From Hydrogenophaga sp. (GTDB lineage Bacteria; Pseudomonadota; Gammaproteobacteria; Burkholderiales; Burkholderiaceae_C), in the NCBI GenBank assembly GCA_018333605.1, contig JAGXSV010000058.1, forward strand, positions 1 to 47,952: DNA of 47,952 nt, read 5' to 3'. The notes under the pieces were generated by a model that did not search any database, was not told the origin of the DNA, and saw only the letters and a program-made list of their open reading frames with translations. The position numbers and the translations under genes are program-made. Of this stretch, positions 28,315-36,800 are shown one piece after another (positions within the stretch are counted from its first letter, which is position 1; each line of letters begins with the position of its first letter).

Positions 28315-28668
28315 ATGCGCCGGTACACCGTCATTTTCGTCACGCTGTTTGCCATGCTCTGGCAGTCGGTGGCACTCGCGCGCATGGGCCCGGTGGTGTC
28401 CCCGCTGGCCGACCGGGTGCATGCCAGCCTGCATTGGCAGGAAGAAGGCCACCATCACCATGCGGATGGGCACTACCATCTGGACGACTCCAGCGAATCG
28501 GTGCAACACCTGCTCACCGACCACGTGAGCACCACGGCAGAGCTCATGGCGGCCTCATCGCAAGACTTCCAGCCCCTGGGGTCGATTGCTCCCGACAGCC
28601 TGTACAAGGCACCCGTGCCCAACCCCACGCCCGACGGCCTGCTCAGGCCCCCGCGGTCCGGCACCTGA
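28315..28668 (+). CDS. His-rich periplasmic protein at the head of a metal efflux operon (CzcI-like)
   Basis: The 117-residue product begins MRRYTVIFVTLFAMLWQSVALA, a signal peptide like that of CzcI, and then has a strong metal-binding stretch HWQEEGHHHHADGHYHLDD. CzcI and its relatives are small exported proteins at the front of czcCBA operons and are thought to tune their induction. The upstream in-frame ATGs would remove the signal peptide from the N-terminus. ATG 28315 has no Shine-Dalgarno sequence, and a TGATACACT extended -10-like string ends at 28306, so the transcript may be leaderless. It is followed after 139 bases by the outer-membrane gene. Confidence 0.72.
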   Translation: MRRYTVIFVTLFAMLWQSVALARMGPVVSPLADRVHASLHWQEEGHHHHADGHYHLDDSSESVQHLLTDHVSTTAELMAASSQDFQPLGSIAPDSLYKAPVPNPTPDGLLRPPRSGT

Positions 28669-28807
28669 CCCGCCTCACGGCGGCGCGTTCCTCCCTGGGC
28701 GTGCCCGCCGACCGCTGCGGCACCCACTCAAGCCTTTGGCCCGCCTTTTGGGCAGGGCTTGTGCTGGCGTCCGCTCTGGCCCCGGTTTTCGAATCGTCAG
28801 GATCACT

Positions 28808-30085
28808 GTGAAACATCTCCCTTGGTTGGCTGCTTGCGCCCTTGCAGGCAGCCTGGTCGGCATGCCCGTCCGGGCTCAGCCCACAACATCGCCGCCGGTC
28901 CCCCCGGCATCCCTCCCATCCCCGTCCGGCCCGGCTGCTGGCAGCGTCACCCTTCGCGAAGCCCTGGACGCCGCGTGGCAACGCGCCGTCGCCGCACGCG
29001 AAAGCGACGGCCAACGTCGCCGCGCCGAGGCAGACCGTGTCGCCGCAGACAGCCTCTGGGCCGCACCGCCGTCGCTGTCACTGAGCCACCGAGACGACCG
29101 CCTGCACAGCAATGCGGGCCGCCGCGAGACCGAGATCGGCATCGCCCTGGCCTTGTGGCTGCCGGGTCAAAAGGCGGCACACGCGGGCACCGCCGACGCT
29201 GCCGCAGCGCAAGCGCAGGCGGCCGAGCGGGTGGCGCGCCTGCGTCTGGCCGGCGAACTGCGCGAAGCCGCGTGGCAGATCGCTGCCTTGCAGGCCGAGG
29301 CCGCCCAGGCCGACGCCCAGACCCAGGCACTCCAGCAACTCGTTGGCGATGTCGAGCGCCGCGTTCGCGCTGGCGACCTGGCGCGTGCCGACGCGCTGGC
29401 CGCCCAGGCCGAGCAGCTCACGGCCCGAGCGCTGCAATCCGATGTCCGTCAACGCCTGCACACAGCGCGCGCGCACTGGACACTGCTGACCGGTCTGACG
29501 GCCGCGCCCGACCTGGCGGCAGCGACCACCGTTGACGCGGCGCCCGCCGCTGCGGCACCGCACCCGGAACTGCTGCTGGCCAGCCAGGCGACCGAACTGG
29601 CGAACCAGCGCGTGGGCCTGGTGCATCGTTCGCGACGCGACGCGCCCGTGCTGACCGTGGGCCTGAGCCAGGACGTCCCGGGCCGCGCCGAAGCGACGCA
29701 AAGCAGCCTGGTCGTCGGCCTGCAAATCCCCTTGGGCAGCGCCGCCCGCAACCGCCCGCTGCAAGCGGCGGCCCTCAGCGAGCTGGAGCTGGCGCAGAGC
29801 CAGGAGCTGCGGCTGCGCGAGCGGCTCGACAGCGACAGCGCCACCGCACGCGAGGCGCTGCGCTCGGCCCAGTCGCAACTCGACGCCGAGGCCGCGCGCG
29901 CGCGCCTGCTGCGCGAGCGTGCCACCTTGATCGAAAAATCCTTCCGTGCCGGCGAAACACCGCTGCCCGACCTGCTGCGCGCACTCGCCGCGGCGGCACA
30001 GGCCGACAGTGCAGCCGCCCGCCAGACCGCCGCACTGGGCCTGGCCCATGCCCGTCTCCAACAAACCCTGGGACTTCTGCCATGA
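28808..30085 (+). CDS. Outer-membrane factor of a heavy-metal RND efflux system (CzcC-like)
   Basis: This TolC-type outer-membrane channel completes the efflux complex. The 425-residue product has a signal peptide (from VKHLPWLAACALAGSLVGMPVRAQ), then two OEP-type coiled-coil repeats rich in Ala/Glu/Arg (about residues 120-215 and 320-415), and ends ARLQQTLGLLP. I use the GTG at 28808 with AGGA five bases before it. The frame runs 74 codons further upstream, but that part overlaps the CzcI-like gene and has no signal peptide. It ends in an ATGA overlap with the next gene. Confidence 0.85.
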   Translation: MKHLPWLAACALAGSLVGMPVRAQPTTSPPVPPASLPSPSGPAAGSVTLREALDAAWQRAVAARESDGQRRRAEADRVAADSLWAAPPSLSLSHRDDRLHSNAGRRETEIGIALALWLPGQKAAHAGTADAAAAQAQAAERVARLRLAGELREAAWQIAALQAEAAQADAQTQALQQLVGDVERRVRAGDLARADALAAQAEQLTARALQSDVRQRLHTARAHWTLLTGLTAAPDLAAATTVDAAPAAAAPHPELLLASQATELANQRVGLVHRSRRDAPVLTVGLSQDVPGRAEATQSSLVVGLQIPLGSAARNRPLQAAALSELELAQSQELRLRERLDSDSATAREALRSAQSQLDAEAARARLLRERATLIEKSFRAGETPLPDLLRALAAAAQADSAAARQTAALGLAHARLQQTLGLLP

Positions 30086-30696
30086 ACTTCTTACCCACCC
30101 GCTGCACCCCGCAGCAGCTGCTGGCCGCCACCTTCGGAGCCCTGCTGCTGCTCATCCACCCGCTGGCCCCCGCCGCCCCTGGTGCCCACGGCCCCGACGG
30201 CGAACACCTGGACGGCCCCGCCGCGGTGCGCGCCGCCTCTGCCCTGCCACGCATCGAAGCCCAGTCGGAATCCTTCGAGCTGGTGGCCGAACTGCGTGCC
30301 AACGAACTGGTCATCCTGGTGGACCGCTTCGAGACCAACGAACCCGTGCTGGGCGCCCAGCTTGAGGTCGAAAGCGGCGAACGCAAAGCCGTCGCCGCCT
30401 TCCGCGCCGAACAGGGCGACTACGTGGTGACCGACGCGGCCATGCTCCAGACGCTGACCACGGCCGGCGAGCACGGCCTGGTGTTCACGCTGGTGGCTGG
30501 TCAACAAAGCGACCTGCTCGACGCCACCCTGGTGACGGCAAGGGCCGCCACCGCCGGCAACGACCACGGACACGACCACACGCTGGAGCGCGCCGCATGG
30601 ATCGGCGGCGCCGTCGCCGCCCTGGGTCTGGTCGGCGGTCTTCTCTGGTGGCGCCAGCGCCGCCGCGCAGCTGAGCCATTTTCGGGAGCCCTTTGA
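30082..30696 (+). CDS. Small exported, C-terminally anchored accessory protein of the metal efflux operon
   Basis: The 204-residue product has an N-terminal signal peptide (about residues 12-32), a soluble beta-rich domain (LVAELRANELVILVDRFETNEPVLGAQLEVESGE) that looks like a short adaptor-like sandwich, a His-rich NDHGHDHTLE and one C-terminal membrane helix followed by Arg-rich residues. Straight after the signal peptide it carries [13 protein letters not shown] (residues 31-43), which the next protein also has. It overlaps czcC-like and czcB-like genes by ATGA at both ends, so it is surely made with them. I know of no named family; a periplasmic metal-handling role is inferred. Confidence 0.75.
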   Translation: MNFLPTRCTPQQLLAATFGALLLLIHPLAPAAPGAHGPDGEHLDGPAAVRAASALPRIEAQSESFELVAELRANELVILVDRFETNEPVLGAQLEVESGERKAVAAFRAEQGDYVVTDAAMLQTLTTAGEHGLVFTLVAGQQSDLLDATLVTARAATAGNDHGHDHTLERAAWIGGAVAALGLVGGLLWWRQRRRAAEPFSGAL

Positions 30697-31856
30697 TGAC
30701 ACACACTTTCTGCCACCTGGCTGCTGGCTGGGGTTCGCGCACCCTCGCCACCCTCATGACATCGATGCTCCTGGTGTCGCTGGTCCACGCCGCGCCCGGC
30801 GCACATGGACCCGACGGCGAACATCTGGCCGCACCCGGTGCGGCCTCCAGCCCCTCGGGCCTGGCGCGCCTGCCCGACGGCAGCGTCAACGTGCCCAAAA
30901 CCGCTCAGCGGCGCATGGCCATCCGCACCGTGCTGGCGCCGCTGTCCGAGGCCGCCGTCACGATCGAATTGCCCGGACGGGTGATCATGGACCCCAACGC
31001 CAGCGGCCGGGTGCAGGCCCTGCACGGTGGGCGCATCGAACCCGGCCCCAAGGGCCTTCCGCTCGCCGGTCAGGCGGTCAGGCGCGGCGAGGTGCTGGCC
31101 TACGTGCGCCACCATGCCGACCCCTTTGCCCTGGGCGCACAGCAAGCCCAGCTGGCCGAACTGCGTGCGCAGCAGCAACTGGCGCAGCAACGTGCCAAGC
31201 GCCTCGAAGGCCTGGAGGGCACGGTGCCGCACAAGGAAATCGAGGCCGCCCGCACCGAAGCCCGCAGCCTGGCCGAGCGCGAGCGCAGCATCGCCAACAG
31301 CCTGCAGGCGCGCGAGCCCCTGGTGGCGCCCGTCAACGGGGTGATTGCCCGCGCCGACCTCGCCGTCGGCCAGGTGGTCGAGTCCCGTGAGCTGCTCTTC
31401 GAAGTGGTGGACCCGGGCCGCATGCTGGTCGAAGCCACCACGGCCGACGCCACCCTGGCCAGCCGCGTGGCGGGCGCGTCGCTGCTGGGTGTGCCCAATG
31501 TGACGCTGCGCCTCGTGGGCGCCTCGCGCTCGCTGCGCGACGGCGTGTTGCCGCTGACCTTTGCCATGAGCGCGAGCCAGCCGGGCATGGCGCTGCCAGT
31601 GGCCCTCGGCCAGCCGGTCACCGTGGTGGCGCAATCGACGCAGCGCGTCCAGGGCGTCGTGCTGCCCGCGCAGGCCGTGGTGCGCAACCCGGCCAACGAG
31701 CCCGTCGTGTGGATCAAGTCGGGCGCCGAGCGCTTCATCCCCCAGCCGGTGCAGTTCCAGCCGCTGGACGCGACCACCGTCGTCGTGACCCGCGGCCTGG
31801 GCGCCGACAACCGCGTGGTGGTGCAAGGTGCACCGCTGATCGCGCAGATCCGTTGA
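30693..31856 (+). CDS. Periplasmic adaptor of a heavy-metal RND efflux system (CzcB-like)
   Basis: This membrane-fusion protein links the RND pump and the outer-membrane channel. The 387-residue product has a signal peptide, the [13 protein letters not shown] motif (residues 32-44), an adaptor beta-barrel start ([28 protein letters not shown]), a lipoyl half-motif with a coiled-coil hairpin (about 150-205, [23 protein letters not shown]) and the second lipoyl half ([30 protein letters not shown]). The end is the membrane-proximal domain ([21 protein letters not shown]). It lacks an extra metal-binding N-terminal domain as in CusB beyond the short His motif. It overlaps the upstream gene by four bases. 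Confidence 0.9.
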   Translation: MMTHTFCHLAAGWGSRTLATLMTSMLLVSLVHAAPGAHGPDGEHLAAPGAASSPSGLARLPDGSVNVPKTAQRRMAIRTVLAPLSEAAVTIELPGRVIMDPNASGRVQALHGGRIEPGPKGLPLAGQAVRRGEVLAYVRHHADPFALGAQQAQLAELRAQQQLAQQRAKRLEGLEGTVPHKEIEAARTEARSLAERERSIANSLQAREPLVAPVNGVIARADLAVGQVVESRELLFEVVDPGRMLVEATTADATLASRVAGASLLGVPNVTLRLVGASRSLRDGVLPLTFAMSASQPGMALPVALGQPVTVVAQSTQRVQGVVLPAQAVVRNPANEPVVWIKSGAERFIPQPVQFQPLDATTVVVTRGLGADNRVVVQGAPLIAQIR

Positions 31857-31870
31857 ACAGGGGAAACAGC

Positions 31871-34800
31871 ATGTTCAACTGGATCGTTCGCACCAGCCTG
31901 CACAACCGCCTGTTCGTCCTGGTGGTGGCGGCCCTCCTGATGATCTATGGTGCGATCACCGCCTGGCGCACGCCCGTAGACGTCTTTCCCGACCTCAACA
32001 AACCCCTGATCACGGTGCTCACCGAAGCCGGCGGCATGGCGCCGGAAGAGGTGGAACAACTCGTCACGATTCCGCTGGAGACCGCGCTCAACGGCATGCC
32101 CGGCGTGACCCGCGTGCGCTCGACCTCGGGCGTGGGCCTGTCGCTGGTTTACGCCGAATTCGACTGGGGCACCGACATCTACCGCAACCGCCAGCTGGTG
32201 GCCGAACGGCTGGCGCTGGTGCGCGAGCAGATGCCGGGCGAGCTCACGCCCGTGATGGGGCCGGTCTCATCCATCATGGGCGAGGTCATGCTGGTGGCAC
32301 TCCCCCTGGTGCCCGGCGATGGCCAGTCGCCGGTAGCCACCCCGATGCAGGCCCGCGAGTACGCCAACTTCGTGTTGCGCCCGCGGCTGCTGTCGATCCC
32401 CGGCGTGTCGCAGGTCATCCCCATCGGCGGCGAAGTGCGCACCCTGCGCGTGGCGCCCGACACCGCGCGCATGGCGCAGTTCGGCGTCTCGCTGTCCCAG
32501 GTGGAGCAGGCCCTCAAGGGTTTCGCCAGCAACGCCGGTGGCGGCTTCATCGACCTCAACAGCCGCGAGTACCTGATCCGCCACATCGGCCGCAGCAACC
32601 GGGCCGAAGACCTGGGCGGCGTCGCCGTGGCCTGGAAAGATGGCCGCGCCATCCTGCTCGACCAGGTGGCCACCGTCTCCTTTGCCGCCGGACTCAAGCG
32701 CGGTGACGCCGGCCACAACGGCTTGCCTGCGGTGGTGATCAGCGTGCAGAAGCAGCCCGATGCCGACACGGTGGAACTCACGGCGCAGATCGAGTCCGCG
32801 CTGGCCGAACTCAAGCAAGGCATGCCGCCCGGCCTGGCCGAACCGCAGGTGCTGTTTCGCCAGGCCGACTTCATCAAGGCCTCGATCGGCAACGTCTCCG
32901 GGGCCTTGCGCGACGGCGCCATCATGGTCGCCATCGTGCTGTTCGCCTTCTTGCTGTCGGTGCGCTCCACGCTCATCACCCTCACCGCCATCCCCCTGTC
33001 GCTGGCGGTCACGGCCCTGGTGTTCCAGTGGCTGGGGCAGTCGATCAACGTGATGACCCTGGGCGGCCTGGCCATTGCCATTGGCGAGCTGGTGGACGAC
33101 GCGGTGGTCGATCTGGAAAACATCCTGCGCCGGCTCAAGCAGAACCGGGCCGCGGGCAACCCACGGTCGGTCCTCGAAGTGGTGCGCAGCGCCAGCGTCG
33201 AGGTGCGCTCGGGCATCGTCTACGCCACCATCATCGTGGTGCTGGTGTTCGTGCCGCTGTTCGCCTTGCCGGGCATCGAAGGCAGGCTGTTCACGCCGCT
33301 GGGCATTGCCTACATCGTCTCCATCGGCGCCTCGCTGCTGGTCGCCATGACGGTCACGCCGGTGATGTGCTACTACCTGCTGCCGAAGATGAAGAACATG
33401 GACCATGGCGACAGCCCGCTGGTGTCCTGGCTCAAGCGCCAGGACACCCGGCTGCTGCACTGGTCGTTCGATCGCGCACGCATGCTCATCACGATCGCCG
33501 CACTGGCCGTGGCCGCCGCTGCCGCCACGGTTCCGCACTTCCCGCGCGCTTTCCTGCCCGCCTTCAACGAAGGCTCGCTGGTGCTGGGCATGGTGATGCA
33601 GCCCGGCACCTCGCTGGCCGAAGCCAACCGCGTCGGCGCGGTGGCCGAGCAGCTCATCCTCGAGGTGCCCGAGGTGCTGCAGGTGGGCCGCCGCACCGGC
33701 CGCGCCGAGCTCGACGAACACGCCGAAGGCGTGCACTCGGCCGAGATCGACGTCGACCTCAAGCGGTCCGAACGCAGCCGCGAGGACATCATGGCCGACA
33801 TCCGCGAACGGCTGTCCACCCTGCCGGCCCAGGTCGCCATCGGCCAGCCCATCAGCCACCGGCTCGACCACCTGCTCTCGGGCGTGCGCGCACAGATCGC
33901 GATCAAGATCTTTGGCGACGACATCGACACCCTGCGCGGCCTCGCCGAAGGCCTGCGCGGGCAACTGGGGAGCGTGCCCGGGCTGGTGGACCTGACGGTG
34001 GAGAAGCAGGTCCTGATCCCGCAGATCACCGTGCAACTGGACCAGCGCAAGGCCGCACAGATGGGCCTGACGCCGGGCGAGGCGATCCGCATGCTGCAGG
34101 CGCTGACCGACGGCGCGCATGGTGCCGACATCGTTGACGGCCCGCGCCGCTACGAACTGGTGCTGCGCCTGCCCGACAACCAGCGCGGCCCAGCCGATCT
34201 GGCGCGCACGCTGATCGACACCCCGGCGGGCCGCGTGCCCTTGTCCAGCATCGCCACCGTGAAAGAGACCGACGGCCCGAACCAGATCGGGCGCGAGAAC
34301 GGCCAGCGGCGCATCGTCGTCTACGCCAACACCGACGGCAGCGACATGAGCCGCGTCATCGCCGACATCCGCGGCGTGATCGCGGCCACGCCCTTGCCGG
34401 CCGGCAACTTCATCAGCCTCGAAGGCCAGTTCCAGGCCCAAGAGCAGGCCACCCGCCTGATCGCCGGTCTGTCGCTGGTCTCGCTGGTGATGATCTTCCT
34501 GGTGCTGTACTCGCGCTACCAGTCGGTGGTGCTGGCGGCCATCATCATGGCCAACATCCCGCTGGCGCTGATCGGTGCGGTGGTGGCGATGTGGATCGCC
34601 GGCGTGAGCCTGTCGGTGGCCTCGATGGTCGGCTTCATCACGCTGGCCGGCATCGCCACGCGCAACGGCATCCTGAAAATCAGCCACTACATCAACCTGT
34701 GCAAGTTCGAGGGCGAAACCTTTGGCAAACCCATGATCGTGCGCGGCTCGCTGGAGCGGCTCACCCCGGTGCTCATGACGGCCCTGGTGGCGGCCTTCGC

Positions 34801-35017
34801 CCTCACGCCGCTGCTGCTGGCGGCCGACGCGCCGGGCAAGGAAATCCTGCACCCGGTGGCGGTGGTCATCTTCGGCGGCCTGGTCAGCTCCACCCTGCTC
34901 GACACCCTGCTCACGCCGGTGCTGTACTGGCTGTTCGGCGAAAAGCCCACCCAGCGGCTGGTGCAACCCCAGGAAGACGAACCCCAGGGCGCCCCCGCCG
35001 CCCAAGACGCCTATTGA
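31871..35017 (+). CDS. Heavy-metal RND efflux pump, CusA/CzcA family
   Basis: This is a proton-driven inner-membrane pump that moves metal cations out of the periplasm/cytoplasm. The 1048-residue protein starts [23 protein letters not shown] and has the HME-RND layout: helix 1, a porter domain (about 35-335), helices 2-6, a large second porter domain (about 560-860) and helices 8-12. The helix-4 signature reads [22 protein letters not shown], with several acidic residues for proton relay. It differs from the CzcA (DFGxxVDG) and CusA (GAMVDAAIVMIENAH) versions, so the metal cannot be named from this. An upstream in-frame start at 31709 overlaps the adaptor gene and is rejected. Confidence 0.93.
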   Translation: MFNWIVRTSLHNRLFVLVVAALLMIYGAITAWRTPVDVFPDLNKPLITVLTEAGGMAPEEVEQLVTIPLETALNGMPGVTRVRSTSGVGLSLVYAEFDWGTDIYRNRQLVAERLALVREQMPGELTPVMGPVSSIMGEVMLVALPLVPGDGQSPVATPMQAREYANFVLRPRLLSIPGVSQVIPIGGEVRTLRVAPDTARMAQFGVSLSQVEQALKGFASNAGGGFIDLNSREYLIRHIGRSNRAEDLGGVAVAWKDGRAILLDQVATVSFAAGLKRGDAGHNGLPAVVISVQKQPDADTVELTAQIESALAELKQGMPPGLAEPQVLFRQADFIKASIGNVSGALRDGAIMVAIVLFAFLLSVRSTLITLTAIPLSLAVTALVFQWLGQSINVMTLGGLAIAIGELVDDAVVDLENILRRLKQNRAAGNPRSVLEVVRSASVEVRSGIVYATIIVVLVFVPLFALPGIEGRLFTPLGIAYIVSIGASLLVAMTVTPVMCYYLLPKMKNMDHGDSPLVSWLKRQDTRLLHWSFDRARMLITIAALAVAAAAATVPHFPRAFLPAFNEGSLVLGMVMQPGTSLAEANRVGAVAEQLILEVPEVLQVGRRTGRAELDEHAEGVHSAEIDVDLKRSERSREDIMADIRERLSTLPAQVAIGQPISHRLDHLLSGVRAQIAIKIFGDDIDTLRGLAEGLRGQLGSVPGLVDLTVEKQVLIPQITVQLDQRKAAQMGLTPGEAIRMLQALTDGAHGADIVDGPRRYELVLRLPDNQRGPADLARTLIDTPAGRVPLSSIATVKETDGPNQIGRENGQRRIVVYANTDGSDMSRVIADIRGVIAATPLPAGNFISLEGQFQAQEQATRLIAGLSLVSLVMIFLVLYSRYQSVVLAAIIMANIPLALIGAVVAMWIAGVSLSVASMVGFITLAGIATRNGILKISHYINLCKFEGETFGKPMIVRGSLERLTPVLMTALVAAFALTPLLLAADAPGKEILHPVAVVIFGGLVSSTLLDTLLTPVLYWLFGEKPTQRLVQPQEDEPQGAPAAQDAY

Positions 35018-35093
35018 CCCCAACCACCCACAGCTTCAGGCCCTGCGGCGCCGCCTGCATGAGTGCGCCGCACCTTCACCGGAGAATTTCGAA

Positions 35094-35468
35094 ATGATGA
35101 AAACACTGTTGACCACCGTCGTGCTGGGCCTGTCGGCCCTCGCGTTCAACCCCGCCTTTGCCCATGGCGGCAGCGAACCCAAACATGGCGGCGTGGTGCA
35201 GACCGCCAGCGACCTGTCCTTCGAACTGGTCGGCACCCCCGGCGGCGCGCTGATCTACATCGAAGACCATGGCAAACCCCTGGTGCCCACCGGCTTCAAG
35301 GGCAAGCTCACGGTCCTCAGCGGCGCCAACAAGTCCGAGGCCGCGCTCGTCGTGGTCGACAACAAGCTCCAGGCCAAGGACATCCAGCTGCCCAAGGGCG
35401 CCAAGGTGGTGGCCGCCCTGGTCACGCCCGCCGCCAAAGCCATCACCGTGCGCTTCACGGTGCGCTGA
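35094..35468 (+). CDS. Small periplasmic protein at the end of the metal efflux operon
   Basis: The 124-residue product has a signal peptide (MMKTLLTTVVLGLSALAFNPAFA) and starts its mature part with HGGSEPKHGGVVQTASDLSFELV. It continues as a mostly beta protein of about 100 residues (ALIYIEDHGKPLVP, KGKLTVLSG, KITVRFTVR-like end). The opening histidines suggest metal binding. It lies 76 bases behind the pump gene with a GGAG site before the ATG, so it belongs to the operon. Similar small proteins are seen with czc/cus-type operons in related bacteria, but I know no function. Confidence 0.78.
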   Translation: MMKTLLTTVVLGLSALAFNPAFAHGGSEPKHGGVVQTASDLSFELVGTPGGALIYIEDHGKPLVPTGFKGKLTVLSGANKSEAALVVVDNKLQAKDIQLPKGAKVVAALVTPAAKAITVRFTVR

Positions 35469-35491
35469 GAGGCTGAGGTCGGTTCGTCCTG

Positions 35492-35541
35492 AGCCCGTCC
35501 TTCGACAGGCTCAGGACTAGCAGCCTGTCGAAGGACGGGCT
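35492..35541. repeat. 20-bp perfect inverted repeat behind the metal efflux operon
   Basis: AGCCCGTCCTTCGACAGGCT (35492-35511) and AGCCTGTCGAAGGACGGGCT (35522-35541) are exact reverse complements around a 10-base loop. This CCTTCGACAGGCTCAGGA string is a widespread palindromic repeat in proteobacterial genomes; a diverged half is at about 20846. It may work as an operon-end hairpin although no T-run follows. Confidence 0.85.
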
Positions 35542-35601
35542 GCTCGGCCCAGCCCGAACGGAAATCAAGACGTCATCGGGCCGGAGCAATGGCGACACCA
35601 C

Positions 35602-35928
35602 TCACCTGCTCATGCCCAAGTGCACACGAATGGCATCTTCGACCGCCTGCATATCGGCCTTATCCAGCGCACCGAGCTGGCTTTTCAGGCGGACTTTGTC
35701 TGCCGCCATGATTTGGTCCGCCATGGCCTTGCTGCTTTGGCCATCGACCGACACCACCGCTTCACCCGGGTATTGACGACCTGTGTTGCTGCTCAAGGGC
35801 ACGACGACCACACGGGTGAGGTTTCTGTTGGCGGCGTCGTTGCTCACAATCACGGCGGGCCGTGTTTTTTGAATTTCGGAGCCCACCGATGGGTCAAACC
35901 CGACCCACCACACTTCACCGCGTTTCAC
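35602..35928 (-). CDS. MazF/PemK-type toxin (endoribonuclease)
   Basis: MazF-type toxins cut mRNA at short sequences. The 108-residue product from GTG 35928 reads VKRGEVWWVGFDPSVGSEIQ and KTRPAVIVSNDAANRNL, then VVVVPLSSNTGRQYPGEA and a C-terminal helix pair (MQAVEDAIRVHLGM); these are the core PemK/MazF elements. The GTG start lies within the end of the antitoxin gene (14-base overlap), typical coupling for such pairs. The ORF can be extended upstream to 36015, but that reading covers the antitoxin in another frame and lacks similarity. Confidence 0.9.
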   Translation of the reverse strand: MKRGEVWWVGFDPSVGSEIQKTRPAVIVSNDAANRNLTRVVVVPLSSNTGRQYPGEAVVSVDGQSSKAMADQIMAADKVRLKSQLGALDKADMQAVEDAIRVHLGMSR

Positions 35929-36145
35929 TGTGCATATCCTTGGCCAAAGCGTTGCACCACGCTTGCGCCTGAGACTCCCGAACCCCATCCGCCGCCATGG
36001 CGCGGTAGCCGTCATCCAATGACGTGTCCATCACGTGCGGACGCAGCAAGTCCTCTATGAACTGGCTCATACGGCGTTTGCCGATGGTGCGGTACAACCC
36101 GTCGTACACCGCCTCATCCAGCGTGATGGTCATTCGCTTGTGCAT
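35915..36145 (-). CDS. Antitoxin of the MazF-type pair (ribbon-helix-helix-like)
   Basis: The 76-residue product starts MHKRMTITLDEAVYDGLYRTIGKRRMSQFIEDLLRP, a ribbon-helix-helix DNA-binding start of the CopG/MazE-like type. The C-terminal part (AMAADGVRESQAQAWCNAL) probably wraps the toxin. GGAG six bases upstream supports ATG 36145 over the ATG four codons earlier. It should repress its own promoter in the 188-base divergent gap to 36334. Confidence 0.85.
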   Translation of the reverse strand: MHKRMTITLDEAVYDGLYRTIGKRRMSQFIEDLLRPHVMDTSLDDGYRAMAADGVRESQAQAWCNALAKDMHSETR

Positions 36146-36333
36146 GATGTGCTCCAAAATACGTTGTACGCATGACGCATCTTATGCCGGAACGCCACCC
36201 AGTGCAAACCGCAGCGGTGTTCTCGAAAACCATTCTCGCTACGGATCCGGTCCCAACGCCACAGCCACAGCCACTTGCATGCAACGACATTGCTGTGTAC
36301 AGTGTTGCATGTAACCTAACAGAAAGTTCAGCC
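36146..36333. promoter_or_regulatory. Divergent region between two toxin-antitoxin loci
   Basis: Two antitoxin genes face away from this stretch, so both promoters and both autoregulatory operators must be here. It is AT-richer than its neighbours and has short ACGTTGTACG and TTGCATGTAAC strings, but I cannot assign a promoter pair with confidence. Confidence 0.4.
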
Positions 36334-36558
36334 ATGGGAACCACGCACGTCAATGCACGCGTTCAAAAGCACCGCGACGCGCTGCGCATGGCGGGACTGC
36401 GCCCGGTGCAAATCTGGGTGCCGGATACGCGCCGCCCCGACTTCGCGGAGGAATGCCGCCGTCAATGCCTTCTCGTGGCCCAGGCAGACAGCGCGGACAC
36501 GGCCATGCAGCGGTTCATGGATGAAGCCTTGTCCGATGTGGACGGCTGGACGGAATGA
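36334..36558 (+). CDS. MazE-family antitoxin, second toxin-antitoxin locus
   Basis: The 74-residue product reads MGTTHVNARVQKHRDALRMAGLRPVQIWVPDTRRPDFAEE and ends FMDEALSDVDGWTE, the well-known antitoxin MazE family with a PVQIWVPDTR core. Upstream in-frame starts (from 36172) add unrelated residues. Its TGA (36556-36558) overlaps an ATG at 36555 as ATGA, which in the ancestral locus was the toxin start. A 237-bp element now begins two bases after the stop. Confidence 0.9.
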   Translation: MGTTHVNARVQKHRDALRMAGLRPVQIWVPDTRRPDFAEECRRQCLLVAQADSADTAMQRFMDEALSDVDGWTE

Positions 36559-36800
36559 TCCTAGAAACGGCAGTTGGACAGGCCCGAGTGGGCTGTCAGG
36601 GGGTGGGCTGGCAAGGCGCGACGACGCTGCTGCTGGCTGCTGCCAGCAAGGAGGAGCAACGCGGCCAGCGCGCGCCCTGGCAGCTCCATCGGGTCTGTAG
36701 CGCCCGCATCTTTTGGGTGAGTGTGTTCGTGGCCAAAAACATCAATATCCACGGGCATCTCCAGCGGAAATGGCGCGGTCAACTGCCGTTTCTAGGATGA
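36555..36800 (+). CDS. 81-residue chimeric ORF created by element insertion; may relay translation from antitoxin to toxin
   Basis: This frame starts at the ATG that overlaps the antitoxin stop (ATGA, 36555-36558), runs through the whole 237-bp element without a stop, and ends at TGA 36798-36800. That TGA overlaps the toxin ATG at 36797, again as ATGA. The predicted peptide (MILETAVGQARVGCQGVGWQ onward, ending LQRKWRGQLPFLG) is unlikely to have a function of its own. The interesting point is that ribosomes ending the antitoxin could restart here and then restart on the toxin. Whether it is translated is not known. Confidence 0.45.
   Translation: MILETAVGQARVGCQGVGWQGATTLLLAAASKEEQRGQRAPWQLHRVCSARIFWVSVFVAKNINIHGHLQRKWRGQLPFLG
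36560..36796 (-). mobile_element. CCTAGA-ended miniature inverted-repeat element, copy 1 (237 bp)
   Basis: The ends are perfect 17-bp inverted repeats, CCTAGAAACGGCAGTTG at 36560-36576 and its complement at 36780-36796. They are flanked by the 5-bp target duplication ATGAT (36555-36559 and 36797-36801). The element aligns over its full length, in reverse orientation, with copy 2 at 39812-40045; the 3-base length difference is one CAG codon. It has no transposase. The CCTAGA ends and 5-bp duplication resemble the IS1380 family (ISEcp1 ends begin CCTAGATTC), which suggests mobilisation by such an enzyme. Confidence 0.9.
36561..36782 (-). CDS. Candidate small protein inside element copy 1
   Basis: On the minus strand one frame is open from TTG in one terminal repeat to TAG in the other, 73 codons. 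A better start is GTG at 36752, with GGAG six bases before it, giving 63 residues. The peptide has GATDPMELPG, a short hydrophobic ALAALLLLAGSS, an Arg cluster (QQQRRRALP) and a C-terminus AHPLTAHSGLSNCRF that is identical in copy 2. It resembles no family I know. It could be a small membrane-active peptide or a chance open frame in a GC-rich repeat. Confidence 0.35.
   Translation of the reverse strand: MTAPFPLEMPVDIDVFGHEHTHPKDAGATDPMELPGRALAALLLLAGSSQQQRRRALPAHPLTAHSGLSNCRF

Noticed and set aside
32267-35023. 918-codon minus-strand frame opposite the RND pump
   Set aside because: It is a shadow of the pump gene, rich in His, Gln and Ala without family motifs.
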